A stretch of 64,000 nucleotides of DNA from Paulinella micropora (taxonomy: Eukaryota > Cercozoa > Imbricatea > Euglyphida > Paulinellidae): assembly GCA_019918135.1 (NCBI GenBank), contig WBZZ01002687.1, positions 31,001 through 95,000 on the forward strand. The letters run 5' to 3'. Positions 1 to 10,073 of the stretch are shown one piece after another. The position numbers and the translations under genes were made by a program. The notes under the pieces are model-generated. The model had not been told where the DNA came from. It ran no database searches and saw nothing but the letters and a program-made list of their open reading frames with translations. Position 1 is the stretch's first letter. Every line of letters starts with the position of its first letter.

Positions 1-109
1 TTGCGGGGGTGTCATTAGAGCTTATCGTCAATTCTTCGTACTCCCCTCACGGGTGAGACGATGGAGGCGCATGTGCAGAAATGCATCAGCCATTGACAGA
101 GAAGCACTA

Positions 110-148
<39 letters not shown>

Positions 149-318
149 GGGAGTACATAGGCCATTGGTCCTTTTCAATGGGCTGATTGGTATAAAGCTC
201 CTTGAGTAATGTTCTATGCCGTCACTTCCTTTATTCCACCGATTGTTGTGGAGACTTTCCTTATGGAATGGAGGACTGGATGCACATGGCCTTTTGGCTC
301 AGCAATTGGCAGGAGATA

Positions 319-384
<66 letters not shown>

Positions 385-385
385 G

Positions 386-460
386 GACACCGTGATAGCC
401 CAGTGGTCAAGTTCTACCATCTGGGCCCTGTCGCCAGTTCGATTCCCGTCGGTGCCACCA
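386..460 (+). repeat. tRNA-derived SINE-like unit, copy 1
   Basis: A 75-bp segment ends in an encoded CCA. It has an A-box-like tagcccagtgg and a B-box-like gttcgattcc at tRNA-like spacing. The outer arms gacaccg/cggtgcc pair at six of seven positions. The T-arm pairs poorly, so this is probably a tRNA-derived repeat head and not a working tRNA. Confidence 0.6.
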
Positions 461-651
461 GTATTTTCATTGAACATACCGGTCTATTTCTGGACCAGTA
501 TTTTCATTGAACATCCGGCCCGTCTGGAAGTGTTGGAACTGCCCTTGCGGGGGTGTCATTAGAGCTTATCGTCAATTCTTCGTACTCCCCTCACGGGTGA
601 GACGATGGAGGCGCATGTGCAGATTTGCATCAGCCATTGACAGAGAAGCAC

Positions 652-716
<65 letters not shown>

Positions 717-923
717 GGGAGTACATAGGCCATCGGTCCTTTCCATGGGCTGATTGGTATAAAGCTCCTAGAGTAATGTTCTATGCCGTCACTTCCTTTA
801 TTCCACCGATTGGTGTGGAGACTTTCCTTATGGAATGGAGGACTGGATGCACATGGCCTTTTGGCTCAGCAATTGGCAGGAGATACACTATTATTATTAT
901 TATTATTATTCTTATTATTATTG

Positions 924-998
924 GACACCGTGAAAGCCCAGTGGTCAAGTTCTACCATCTGGGCTCTGTCACCAGTTCGATTCCCGTCGGTGCCACCA
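924..998 (+). repeat. tRNA-derived SINE-like unit, copy 2
   Basis: Near-identical to the unit at 386-460. It differs by a few substitutions, including gaaagccc in the A-box region and a changed anticodon-arm region. Same encoded CCA end and B-box. Confidence 0.6.
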
Positions 999-1188
999 GT
1001 ATTTTCATTGAACATACCGGTCCGTCCGGACCAGTATTTTCATTGAACATACCGGTCCGTCTGGAAGTGTTGGAACTGTCCTTGCGGGGGTGTCATTAGA
1101 GCCTATCGTCAATTCTTCGTACTCCCCTCACGGGTGAGACGATGGAGGCGCATGTGCAGAAATGCATCAGCCATTGACAGAGAAGCAC

Positions 1189-1243
<55 letters not shown>

Positions 1244-1318
1244 GACACCGTGATAGCCCAGTGGTCAAGTTCTACCATCTGGGCCCTGTCGCCAGTTCGA
1301 TTCCCGTCGGTGCCACCA
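1244..1318 (+). repeat. tRNA-derived SINE-like unit, copy 3
   Basis: Third copy, matching copy 1 through the A-box, B-box and CCA end. It directly follows a (TTA)n tract because block B is deleted in this repeat. Confidence 0.6.
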
Positions 1319-1507
1319 GTATTTTCATTGAACATACCGATCCGTCTGGACCAGTATTTTCATTGAACATACCGGCCCGTCTGGAAGTGTTGGAACTGCC
1401 CTTGCGGGGGTGTCATTAGAGCTTATCGTCAATTCTTCGTACTCCCCTCACGGGTGAGACGATGGAGGCGCATGTGCAGAAATGCATCAGCCATTGACAG
1501 AGAAGCA

Positions 1508-1567
1508 CTATTATTATTATTATTATTATTATTATTATCATCATCATCATTATTATTATTATTATTG

Positions 1568-1619
<52 letters not shown>

Positions 1620-1662
1620 CACCGCTGCTACTACTACTACTACTACTACTAGTACTACTACT
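1508..1662 (+). repeat. Compound trinucleotide microsatellite
   Basis: Successive runs of TTA, TCA, TTA, CTA, CCA and CTA triplets. The motif changes stepwise by single substitutions, as expected for an old replication-slippage tract. It ends the tandem array. Confidence 0.9.
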
Positions 1663-2359
1663 GCATGGATTATATTACTGTGATTCAAGTCGTTGTTGTT
1701 GTTATTTGTTGTGTCGCAGATTGGTGAGCTCGCCGCGCGCCAAGTTCTTGCCCACAAGTCAGACCCATCTTTCATCCATCTTGAAGTGTTTTATTGACAT
1801 CCGTCTTGAAGTGTTTTATTGAATTGATCTATGTGTGGGCCAAGGCCTGTGATCCTGGATCGCGCGAAGGCCAAGAACCCAGCATTGACGCATGCTACAA
1901 ACGAAGAGCTGGTACTGACATTGCAGCTTCAACAAACACACATAGCTCATACAAGACGCTGCATGTATTACATATGCATGCGTTGATATCGTCTTTATAT
2001 GCCTTCGACTTTGCGTGTACGCATTTTCGATTTTTACCAAGGACATGGGGGCAAAATGCTATTCGAGATTCTGTGTTCTGAAAGGCAGTGATTTCGACAA
2101 TAAGTGATGACAAAAGCTATCACCTAAGCAGCTCAAGCCTTGCACGCTGCTACCTGTATTCCTATCACTTGTATATGTCTTTGGCTTCTCATCTGAATGC
2201 ACTTCCGCTTCTTCTTTGTGTGTGTGTATGTATGCGTGTGCTGACTGGCAAGGCGCTGCCCTCAGAACACTGTGTCTCGCATGTGCATGATCTTCCGCGA
2301 CTTAAGTGTTACGCGCATTCTGAAATATATAAAAGCTATGGCGGTGTCTGGTTGGGCAG
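1663..2359. other. No recognised gene
   Basis: Unique sequence after the array, with short CA/TG-rich stretches near 2215-2240. I see no coherent long frame. It may contain upstream exons or the promoter of the gene whose exons start at 2360, but I cannot place any. Confidence 0.5.
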
Positions 2360-4280
2360 GAGGTCCTATTCCAGCGGGGAACGCCCGACAAGGAATGGTG
2401 GCACCCGCACTACATCCCCTCCCAGCAAACGTACCACATAAACGCCATATCCCTATACAGCTTCACATAATTTTGTAGGCGGACACGAGAGTGGCGGGAA
2501 GTCATGTTGGAGCAAGTCTTCACTCTCCAGATGCTTCAGGTCCAGCCAGTTCAATCGCCCTTGCTATTTCTTCACAAGACTGCTGAAATGCTGCCGCCCT
2601 CGGCCATGTCATGTGCCTCGGCTGTTGTCTTTACAGGATTGTCTGACCGGAGCCAAATCTTTCACTGTACGTAGCTCTCTCCTTACTTAAAGTTTGGTGT
2701 GCGGATTGTGATTGAGTGCAGGACTGTTCTATTGCAGGTGGTGTACATGGACCACTTGGTAGATGGCCTTTGTGAAACCTTCACCAAGTGCCTGGAGCCC
2801 GAGCAGCAGCACCCAGACACAGATCCTGCTCTGACAGATTGCAAAAGGGAATCATCATCATCATCATCATCATCTTCTTCTTCTTCTTCTTCTTCTTCTT
2901 CATCTTCTTCTTCATCTTCATCTTCATCTTCATCTCCATCTTCATCTTCATCTTCATCTTCATCTTCTTCTTCTTCTTCTCCTCCTCCTCCTTCTTCTTC
3001 TTCTTCTTCATCTTCTTCTTTTCCTTCTTATTCTTCTTTTCCTCCTGCTCTACCTCTACTTCTTCTTTCTCCTCGATCTTCCCAACCATCTTCTTCCTCA
3101 GAGAGCTCTCCTCCTGTATGCGCTCCCCTTTCGACATCGACTTCGCGCTCTAGTATTGCTTTGCACAGGTGCAGACATTTTGTTGCCCCTCACGTTGTCT
3201 GCAATTACAAATATTTGTTGCTGGTAATGGTGAATCCTTAGGTATCTTGAGAACCCGGGCAAGTACTTTCTCCCCAAAGAAGTGCATAATCGTGTAAGTC
3301 ACCATTATCTGACAGCCACAATATTTCTAAGGACTTCCAGGGTTTTGAGATTGACCATTTGATACATGAATACCTCTATTCGTATGTGATCTAGCTAGAT
3401 GAAACAATCCTGTAAACCATCATTTTCCCGCCACGTATTCCGTGTTTGATCAGAAACCTTCCCAGCGGTGGTAAAGGACATGTATATAAACGAGACCTAT
3501 CAGGAGGGCGCAAGCCGCACTTGTGCAGGTGTGACAAATGTATGCCTTGACAGTCATCAGGCGGCAGCTTTGCTGGTTTAACAGGAGAATGCTTTTATCA
3601 CTCTTGCTTCCCATGCTCTCTGCTCTTTCTGAACTTTCTCCTTGCTCTTTGCTGCTGGTGGTGTGGTTGGTGAAGGTTCACTACTCCTCGACCTTCTCGA
3701 CCTTCTCTTCCTCTCTTTTCTACTCATACCCCTATCTGCCACCATCGGAGAGTCTATTTTATGCGTATCTGGGCTGGAAAGACCTGTAGAGTTTTACTTA
3801 ATCTTGCTATCAGAACCTTCAAATGTGTGGCACATAAAATTGCAAAAGGGGGTGAATTAATTTGGTGGCACTGGCACCACAAAAGATAGTCATGAGGCCT
3901 GTTGACCTGCCTTCAGAATCTGTCATGTGCAGTACTACCTAAATCTATCAAGACCCCTTTCAATTCTTCGGTGAGCCGCAAAATTGAAGGGTCGGGCGGC
4001 AAGAATATCACGCTTGCGGCTACTGCTGGCTGCGCAAAATCCTGTTCTCCTCTTTTGAAATTGAGGCTTTGACGTCTAGGTTCGAGACATGCGGGAGCTG
4101 GGCCAGGCCGCCCTGTCTGCCCGCGCCGCGCGGCAGCTCATGCAATGGACCGCACAGCTCAGAAACGCCGCGGACGAGGCCATCCAACATCTCCAGCAGC
4201 AAGAACTTTCAGGCACCCTTGGTCTTCGTTGCATCCTGCTCCTCTTTATCGCTGGACTGTCGGCGTATATTTCCACTTAG
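2360..4280 (+). CDS. Unidentified spliced host gene, 3' part
   Basis: Proposed exons are 2360-2430, 2479-2670, 2722-3168, 3242-3291, 3454-3528, 3933-3970 and 4080-4280. All six introns are GT-AG and every exon-exon phase agrees, giving about 357 codons with the stop at 4278-4280. Seen in the product: a Trp/His-rich start (KEWWHPHYIPS), a Leu/Gln-rich segment, a Cys-containing segment (DHLVDGLCETFTKCLEP), a long Ser tract encoded by the microsatellite at 2852-3015, an NxT and an NxS sequon, an amphipathic helix and a final hydrophobic segment (LGLRCILLLFIAGLSAYIST). That end suggests a single-pass or tail-anchored membrane protein. I do not recognise the family. Upstream exons are missing. The donor choices for exons 2 and 4 were made to keep phase, and the Ser tract could instead be intronic. 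Confidence 0.5.
2852..3110 (+). repeat. TCA/TCT microsatellite, probably coding Ser tract
   Basis: Starts as (TCA)n, then (TCT)n and mixed TCATCT with some CCT. It is read in frame as a long poly-Ser run followed by Pro/Leu inside the third proposed exon of the host gene. The opposite strand gives a Lys/Glu/Met-rich frame that I regard as a shadow. Confidence 0.85.
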
Positions 4281-4421
4281 GAATTGTTACATTCATACAA
4301 ATATGTCTGACAAACGCAAGAATGCGAACAAATTTCAAACGTGCATCATACGTAAGAATACTTACATACAAACGTACGTAAAAAGGTCGCAGACTTACAT
4401 ACATACTTACAAACGATGCCA

Positions 4422-4557
4422 ACCTATCTACCTACCAATCTAACTACCAATCTAACTGCCTATCTAACTGCCTATCTAACTGCCTATCTAACTACCTATC
4501 TAACCACCTATCTAACTACCTATCTAACTACCTATCTAGCTACCTATCTGCTTGCCT
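4422..4557 (+). repeat. 12-bp minisatellite
   Basis: About eleven imperfect copies of a 12-bp motif of the type ctatctaactac, following a short stretch of acatact-type repeats. Noncoding. Confidence 0.85.
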
Positions 4558-4965
4558 AATAAGTACATACATACATTCCTATGGTCACAAACATAATTAT
4601 CAGTATAAATGCAAAAAAAAGTGTGTCTTGCCCTATATATTGGTCATTTTCTCTGTATGTTGCATGATGCAGCCTGTCCGGAGCCAGAAATATCTGATGT
4701 TTCACACCAAAAGTCGCTGGCCTACCAACTCACCGTATGTCAAGATCTTCACACGCTTACGAAATCTCTAGATGTCTTCGCGCAACAATCTCTGTGAGCG
4801 CCGAGATGGTCACTGTATTTTCTGATGTGTTGTGGTTGTATTAACAAACAGCTTCTCATGCATGATCCCGCCTGCTACGGCGATTGGACCTGGACCAGGT
4901 TGGAATGGGCTCGCAGACTAATTCAAGAGACATACATACCCAGCGCCGCATCCAACGCCCTAGGT
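4558..4965. other. No recognised gene
   Basis: Unique sequence with only short frames. Nothing supports a gene. Confidence 0.45.
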
Positions 4966-5089
4966 GAACACAAGGCTGGTTGGGCAGTGCCACTCAATAG
5001 AATTGCAAGCTTGAAGCCACACTAAACGGGAGCACAAGGCTGGTTGGGCAGTGCCACCCAATAGAATTAAGCTTCAAGTCACACTAAAC
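4966..5089 (+). repeat. Tandem duplication of about 62 bp
   Basis: Two adjacent copies of a segment beginning cacaaggctggttgggcagt and ending cacactaaacg (about 4966-5029 and 5030-5089). They differ by a few substitutions and a short indel. Confidence 0.85.
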
Positions 5090-5353
5090 GCTAATAGGCG
5101 TGTACGAGGCTTTCCGAGGCTTGGGAGGCCCGGGCCGGGGCAATCAATCGGGGACCCCTTCAAGACTGGGACGTCACGGCGATTCGTCAGACTATGTAGC
5201 TAATATTTAATCATCATTTAGCAATATCGCAGGTGTTGTCGGTACCTCACTGGCGCCGGCCAGACATATGTATATATATGTATATATATATACATATGTA
5301 TACATATGTATATATAATTTACGCAAATATTTTTTATAAGAAAATACTTGTTC
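5090..5353. other. Noncoding, AT-rich palindromic stretch
   Basis: GC-rich near 5100-5170. At about 5267-5316 there is an alternating AT tract (tatgtatatatatgtatata and its reverse) that can form a cruciform. No gene seen. Confidence 0.6.
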
Positions 5354-5410
5354 CTTGTAGGGATAAGTGGGTAGCGTAAGAGGAAAATGGAAGTGGTATC
5401 AAGAGATACA
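5354..5410 (+). repeat. 57-bp direct repeat, copy 1
   Basis: Begins cttgtagggataagtggg and ends caagagataca. It recurs at 5884-5940 with six substitutions, 530 bp downstream, bracketing the bZIP-site cluster. Origin unknown. Confidence 0.8.
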
Positions 5411-5452
5411 ATCATCATGTTAATATGAAATTTTTTTCTGTTTTAAATTAAG

Positions 5453-5703
5453 TGACGTCACAGGCGAGACGGGCGTCGGTCATTACAATGACTCAATGAG
5501 ATTAATTTGACTCGTCGATACGACTCCGATCAGTCAGCCACACTGATCCAATCAAGTCACTAGGTTCTTGCTCAGCCTGAGTCAGTCACCCAATCAAGAA
5601 CTGTTTTCATTGTAAGGTTTCAAGGCTCCACCATCGCTGAGTCTGAATCACCGTCAGATGGTGACCAGAAGTATTGCTTCGCTTTTGCTTAGCTCATGAC
5701 TCA
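5453..5703. promoter_or_regulatory. Cluster of CRE/AP-1-like sites
   Basis: A perfect TGACGTCA palindrome at 5453-5460 is followed by TGACTCA at 5489-5495, TGAGTCA at 5578-5584 and TGACTCA at 5697-5703, with further half sites (cagtca, gactcg) between. These are consensus sites for bZIP factors of the CREB and AP-1/Gcn4 type. The density in 250 bp is suggestive of a regulatory region, but no adjacent gene start is identified. Confidence 0.4.
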
Positions 5704-5883
5704 GTCAGTGCGTGCAGCATCAAGTTTTTTGTTACGGATCGTTGTCACCTCCGGGCCGAGTTTTCTGTTTCATGACGTTTGCTTTCGCCAATGTATTTGC
5801 TCTCTCGTTTGACGATTGTTGGAACATACATCATGGTACTACTGTTCTTTTTTTACGCACTTTAAATCATACAATGCTTTCCA

Positions 5884-5940
5884 CTTGTAGGAATAAGTGG
5901 GAAGCGTAAGAGTAAAATGGAAGTGGTACCAAGAGATACA
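5884..5940 (+). repeat. 57-bp direct repeat, copy 2
   Basis: Second copy of the repeat at 5354-5410, followed by acaagtgg and a poly-A run (about 5961-5978) directly before the Cop1-type LTR fragment. Confidence 0.8.
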
Positions 5941-5990
5941 CAAGTGGAAAAGTGAATCGGAAAAAAAAAAAAAAAAAATCTACACAGCAT

Positions 5991-6216
5991 TGGACCGTCC
6001 ATTTGTAATTAGACCCTTCCTCCTCAGTTATGTCCACTATTACTTTACTTATCCGTTAGTAGTAGTCGTTACTGATATTATTATTAGTATTAATGCAGTC
6101 TCTGTTAGTACTTGTTCTTGTACTGGTGGCACCAGCTTTTTACCATTACCTTTTTTATCAAATTCATATCAGTACGTTTTGTGGGTCAATTTCTATACGG
6201 TATTAATATTATTAAT
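5991..6216 (+). repeat. Cop1-family LTR fragment
   Basis: Begins tggaccgtcc and is homologous to the Cop1 5' LTR (26346-26461 plus 50279-50365). Shared blocks include taattagacccttcctcctc, the tactggtggcaccagctttt block and gtgggtca. The LTR 3' end is absent because Cop5 begins at 6217. No internal Cop1 sequence adjoins it, so it is a solo or truncated LTR. Confidence 0.75.
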
Positions 6217-6330
6217 TGTTGGAAGTAATAATTAATTAATAGTTATGGACCGGCCGTATCAGAGTAACGGTGTCGTTAGAGCCATTACTTATGATCCTGC
6301 CAGTCAAGTTACGTGGCGCGTCTGTTGGCG
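6217..6330 (+). repeat. Cop5 5' LTR, first part
   Basis: Matches 25656-25769 of the 3' LTR with few substitutions. It ends gtctgttggcg, where Gyp1 begins; GGCG is the Gyp1 target duplication. Confidence 0.9.
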
Positions 6331-6570
6331 TGTAGGCATCACCCCCCGGATAGCTGGTAAAAAGTACCTTTTCCTGGTGACAGGTGCACCAGCTTGTTTT
6401 TCAGTATTATTTGTCCGGATTGGACCTGATGCCATTTTATTCCTGGTCTGTTGCCGTTTTCCTTTTTTGGCTTCACTGAGCTAATACAACGAGACATCAT
6501 ACTCATTCTTGAGGACTGTGTTTGGTTGTATTACCGACTTTTTTTCGAGCCTTCGTTGGGGGCATTTACA
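6331..6570 (+). repeat. Gyp1 5' LTR
   Basis: A 240-bp LTR, TGTAGGCATC...CATTTACA. Its partner lies at 17397-17635 on the other strand with roughly ten differences. A possible primer-binding site, tggagtccacatgac, starts at 6579, eight bases downstream; the tRNA is not identified. Confidence 0.9.
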
Positions 6571-7362
6571 TTCAAGTTTGGAGTCCACATGACTAGGGTG
6601 ATTTCTTTCTGCTTTGCCACACAGGCAACAGAGTGAATTTTCACTGACCTGTCTCACACGGGGACGTCAGACGAAAACAAATACTCCAACACAGCTCCCT
6701 CATAACTCTTTCACAAAACAAATAATTTGATTGGTCTCAAGCAGGTGTCTCGTACCCTCTAGCACAATCAGTATCTGTGTGCTCACAAGGAGACATCAGA
6801 TACAAACTCTCTGTCGTTCTTGCTGTTCTCACACAGAGACCAAGAAGAAGGAGGTGGACAGAAGAGTGAAGGAACACACACAAAACACAAACAAGCATAG
6901 GGACAGGAGCACAACACTTTACCCTTCTAGTTTGTGCATTTATCTGCATTATCTCACACATACGTCAGAGTATTTTTGCAAATCTCTGATCGTTTTCTAA
7001 AGGTAGGTCTGAGAACCTATCCGACCGACTGTCGACTTCTCAAGGAGAGCTTCTCTAGTTTCTCTATTACTATCTGTGTGTAGGTCCAAGTGCCTCATAC
7101 TAGATACAATATAGAAAAGAAGGAGGAGAAAGTAATCTGAGTAAGGAGAACAAGAAATCGGAGAAAGTCTCAAAGACTATTTTTCTCAAACAAAAACAAA
7201 CATACAAACAGTGTTTCATAGAGGACAGGGAATCTTATCCTATCCTCTCTATTAGTTTGTCTCTTCACTAGTCAATCGACTGAAGGAGGAACAGAACACA
7301 AACGAACAAAAACCAAACATAGGAGCTGACGCTGTCCTCCTGTTGATCACTACTACGACATC
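6571..7362 (+). other. Gyp1 leader
   Basis: About 790 bp between the 5' LTR and the gag ATG, purine-rich toward its 3' end. It would hold the primer site and packaging signal. No convincing reading frame. Confidence 0.65.
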
Positions 7363-8079
7363 ATGTCGACAGAGAACGCCGAAGTGAGTGAATTCTCGGA
7401 GGCAGATCAAAGAAGAGAAGAAGAAGAAGCAGGAGGAGGAGGAGGAGGAAGAGGATTGAATGAAGGAGGAGGAGGAGGATTGAATGAAGGAGGAGGAGGA
7501 GATGAAGGAGTAGGAGGAGGAGTAGAAGAGGGCTGGGATGATGAAGGAAGATATGGAGGAGACGAAGATGAAGGAGGATTTGAACAAGAAGAGACGGGAG
7601 GAGGAGGAGCATATGGTAATCCCTTACCACCTGCCTACACGGGAGGAGGAGAACGAAAAATGATAGACTTGATTCATAGTGATGGAGAGGAGATCACAGT
7701 GGAGGAACAACAGTGGGTGCAAGACCACTATGACCTCACTAAAGAAGAGTTTGATAACAAGATGGGGGTAGAGAAGGATACCTATGTGTGGATCCCTCAG
7801 GATCAAAGAAGAGAGAAAAGTCGTGCTAAAAAGGATGTCTATATCCTATTATCAAACACAGCACAGCTCCTCGGCAAACTGGTCTCTGATCCAGAAAAGA
7901 GAAAGAAGATACAGCATATCAAGTTTGGGGACACACACACCCACCTTGAATTACTCGATGCTATCTTTGGGGTGTACACTCAAACCCTGATTTGCAACTA
8001 TGTGAGGGTTACCTCCAGTACACAAACCCAAGAGCAACGGCCAGATTCCTCGCGACTGGTCAGGAGGCAGTCGATGTAA
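7363..8079 (+). CDS. Gyp1 Gag, N-terminal frame
   Basis: A 238-codon frame starting at ATG 7363. Residues about 20-85 are an acidic Gly/Glu-rich low-complexity region from GGA/GAA-type repeats. A charged helical region follows. The frame overlaps the next Gag frame (7992-9998) by more than 80 nt, and continuing Gag needs a -1 shift between about 7950 and 8079. Two XXXYYYZ heptamers occur there (7982 and 8024), but neither is in the phase required for classical -1 frameshifting, so an inactivating indel is as likely as recoding. Gag would form the capsid of the virus-like particle. Confidence 0.6.
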   Translation: MSTENAEVSEFSEADQRREEEEAGGGGGGRGLNEGGGGGLNEGGGGDEGVGGGVEEGWDDEGRYGGDEDEGGFEQEETGGGGAYGNPLPPAYTGGGERKMIDLIHSDGEEITVEEQQWVQDHYDLTKEEFDNKMGVEKDTYVWIPQDQRREKSRAKKDVYILLSNTAQLLGKLVSDPEKRKKIQHIKFGDTHTHLELLDAIFGVYTQTLICNYVRVTSSTQTQEQRPDSSRLVRRQSM

Positions 8080-9998
8080 CAAAAATGAAGACCAATCTGG
8101 GTTCGAAAAACTCGAGTGGCATATTTCATTTTTTTACAATGGAAATAAAGGCCTTGGAGGAGGGGAAGGCAGAGATGGAAAGAAGCATTAATGCAGCAGG
8201 AGAAACTCATCCTGTGATTGATGAGTTAGAGAAGACCGACAGAGTTCTGACCAAGATCAGACTGTTGATGGGTGCGTTACTGCACAAGGAGGCATGGAAG
8301 AGATGGATTCCTACCAAGGATCACTCTGTCCTTAAATCACTTAGTAACGCACCACCGGTCGCCAACAAAGCAGGTGTTGACCAATATGTGGAGAAATATA
8401 ATTTTCTCATATCTGCTTCTGAATTGGTGGCCTTTATCACTCATGCTCAAAAGCTGGTGATATCTGAGAAGAAGAAGGCGAAAGAGAATGAGGAGTTCGA
8501 GAAGACGATGAGACTGGAAAGAATGAAAGCAAAAGTGAGTGGTGCAAAGACACACCCTCCGACATATTTGACCCCACCAGCTCCTGCCCCACCAGCCCCT
8601 GCACCCTCGGGCTCAACTACGGTGGTGGTCACAAACACGGAGAAGAAGGACAGACAGAACATCATAAATGCCTTCAAGGGGAAGAAAGGAGGAGTGGCAA
8701 GTCTCATGCTATATGCCAAGACGAGCTCAGACAAAGACTCTGATGCTTCGCTTTTGAGCAAGCTCAAAGAGATCAATGCCTGCATGAAGGCTTTTCCTTG
8801 CAACGAAACGCAGGAATACGAGGCCCTTGTTACTGTTTTTGACCAATCTCTAGTCTCGGAGGGATTTGATCTGACACAGTACAAGTTTTTGAGAAAGAAG
8901 GAGGAGATTAAGAGAAACAATGCAACAGGCCTAGACGCTCAGTGTGAACTGGCGGTGGCCACACTCATTTCATATTTTCAATCTCATGGATACCAGCATC
9001 TCTGCACTGGTACTCTCATAGGATTTGAAATCTTTGAGACAGTGGCGATGAGTTTGAGGAGTGCTGTTGGCTTGGCGGCGACCCTTACGGAGGTAGTTTC
9101 CTCCTATGGGCTATTCTATGGCCGCAAGTCGATCATCCTCTATTTCTTTTCGGCGTTACACACAGTTAACCCGAGTAAGCTTACTCAGCTCATACAACAA
9201 TGCTCGACGTTTAGCTCAGTCAAGTCCAAGAACTTCCTCGAGACACACGTGTTCGAAAATACGGTTCAAAGCGTTGCTCCGTCAACACTGTTTCAAGAAG
9301 TGATGAGTGCATGCTCAAACATGGACTCGCTCACGGAGGCACATACGGCACAGGCAGGCGGTGTACCTGTTGGCGCACAAGCCACGTACACAAACAGAGT
9401 TGCCGGTTGGAAGAGACAGAGAGAGCCAGACCTGAAGACCGCATGTTGGAGGTGGTTCGCGGGCTTGCAGTGTAAGGCACAGATGGAGAACAGAGACTGC
9501 TCTTTCAATCATGATAGGCAGAACCCAACAGCAAGGGCAAATTTTCTGAGCAGGACGGAAGGCAAGGAACCGGGCCTTTTCAATATGCTTCAGATTGCCG
9601 CTGTGAACGAAGGTTGGTATGCCAATATGTGTGATGATGAGGAGTTACGAGAGGCAATCATTACCTACATGAAGAGGATGAAGGAGAAGAAAGAGGAAAG
9701 GGAGAGACAAAAGAACCTAAAGGCCTCTCAAAGAGGACGAGGAGGAGGAGCAGGAGCAGGAGGACGAGGAGGAGGAGGAGGAGGAGGACGAGGAACATGG
9801 AGAGGAGCCTCGAGGTGGCAGGGAACCCCTCAGAGAGGAAGAGGAGGAGGTCGGGGATATACCCCTTATGGAGGGAGAGCTGTTCGAGCTCCAGCCCCCC
9901 CACCCAGAGGAGGAGGAGGCTCATGGGCAAGCTCCAACCCGAATTTCGGTCGAGCTCAGGCCTACAACACTGTCTCGGAGACCGATACGTCATCCTAA
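7992..9998 (+). CDS. Gyp1 Gag, main frame with CCCH finger and RGG tail
   Basis: A frame of about 668 codons, opened by a shift from the preceding one, so the first codon is not a true start. The middle is a largely helical capsid-like region that I cannot match to a family. Near residue 480 is a CCCH-type finger (CWRWFAGLQC...CSFNH, spacing C-x8-C-x8-C-x3-H) in place of a CCHC knuckle. The last 110 residues are Gly/Arg-rich RGG repeats, a typical RNA-binding tail. The protease frame follows 75 nt downstream in the same phase. Assignment as Gag rests on position, the nucleic-acid-binding end and the retropepsin-like neighbour. Confidence 0.65.
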   Translation: MQLCEGYLQYTNPRATARFLATGQEAVDVTKMKTNLGSKNSSGIFHFFTMEIKALEEGKAEMERSINAAGETHPVIDELEKTDRVLTKIRLLMGALLHKEAWKRWIPTKDHSVLKSLSNAPPVANKAGVDQYVEKYNFLISASELVAFITHAQKLVISEKKKAKENEEFEKTMRLERMKAKVSGAKTHPPTYLTPPAPAPPAPAPSGSTTVVVTNTEKKDRQNIINAFKGKKGGVASLMLYAKTSSDKDSDASLLSKLKEINACMKAFPCNETQEYEALVTVFDQSLVSEGFDLTQYKFLRKKEEIKRNNATGLDAQCELAVATLISYFQSHGYQHLCTGTLIGFEIFETVAMSLRSAVGLAATLTEVVSSYGLFYGRKSIILYFFSALHTVNPSKLTQLIQQCSTFSSVKSKNFLETHVFENTVQSVAPSTLFQEVMSACSNMDSLTEAHTAQAGGVPVGAQATYTNRVAGWKRQREPDLKTACWRWFAGLQCKAQMENRDCSFNHDRQNPTARANFLSRTEGKEPGLFNMLQIAAVNEGWYANMCDDEELREAIITYMKRMKEKKEERERQKNLKASQRGRGGGAGAGGRGGGGGGGRGTWRGASRWQGTPQRGRGGGRGYTPYGGRAVRAPAPPPRGGGGSWASSNPNFGRAQAYNTVSETDTSS

Positions 9999-10073
9999 CC
10001 GGACACTACTCAAGGTAACCGTTTCGAGGTGGTGGAATGACTGGAGGGGGAAGAAAAGAGGAAGGAGAAGACT

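Larger units (their letters stand above)
1..1680 (+). repeat. Tandem repeat array with (TTA)n tracts
   Basis: Four head-to-tail copies of a composite unit start near 1, 544, 1083 and 1404. A full unit is about 540 bp. Block A begins ttgcgggggtgtcattagag and ends in a (TTA)n tract. Block B begins agggagtacataggccat and ends in a second (TTA)n tract. Block C is a tRNA-like segment followed by one or two copies of ccagtattttcattgaacat. Copies 1 and 2 have A-B-C, copy 3 has lost B (321 bp), and copy 4 has only A followed by a scrambled microsatellite. All reading frames here are homopolymer translations of the microsatellites and are not genes. The array is cut by the window start. Confidence 0.9.

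Noticed and set aside
1..1400. CRISPR-like regular repeats
   Set aside because: Units are about 540 bp with microsatellites and tRNA-like parts, and the genome is eukaryotic.
202..1822. Frames with long poly-Ile, poly-Leu or poly-Tyr runs
   Set aside because: They are translations of TTA/ATT microsatellites, equally open in several frames on both strands.
2088..2478. Continuous frames across 2272-2478 as a separate small gene
   Set aside because: The segment is better explained as exon 2360-2430 plus a GT-AG intron, in phase with the next exon.
4434..4557. Telomere-like short tandem repeat
   Set aside because: The 12-bp motif is variable and internal, with no G-rich strand typical of telomeres.
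7966..8030. Slippery heptamers tttgggg, aaaccct and aaaccca as a -1 frameshift site in Gyp1 gag
   Set aside because: None is in the X-XXY-YYZ phase relative to the upstream frame, so classical -1 frameshifting is not supported.
9661..9993. Leu-rich minus-strand frame opposite the Gyp1 RGG tail
   Set aside because: Antisense shadow of GGA/CGA-rich coding sequence.
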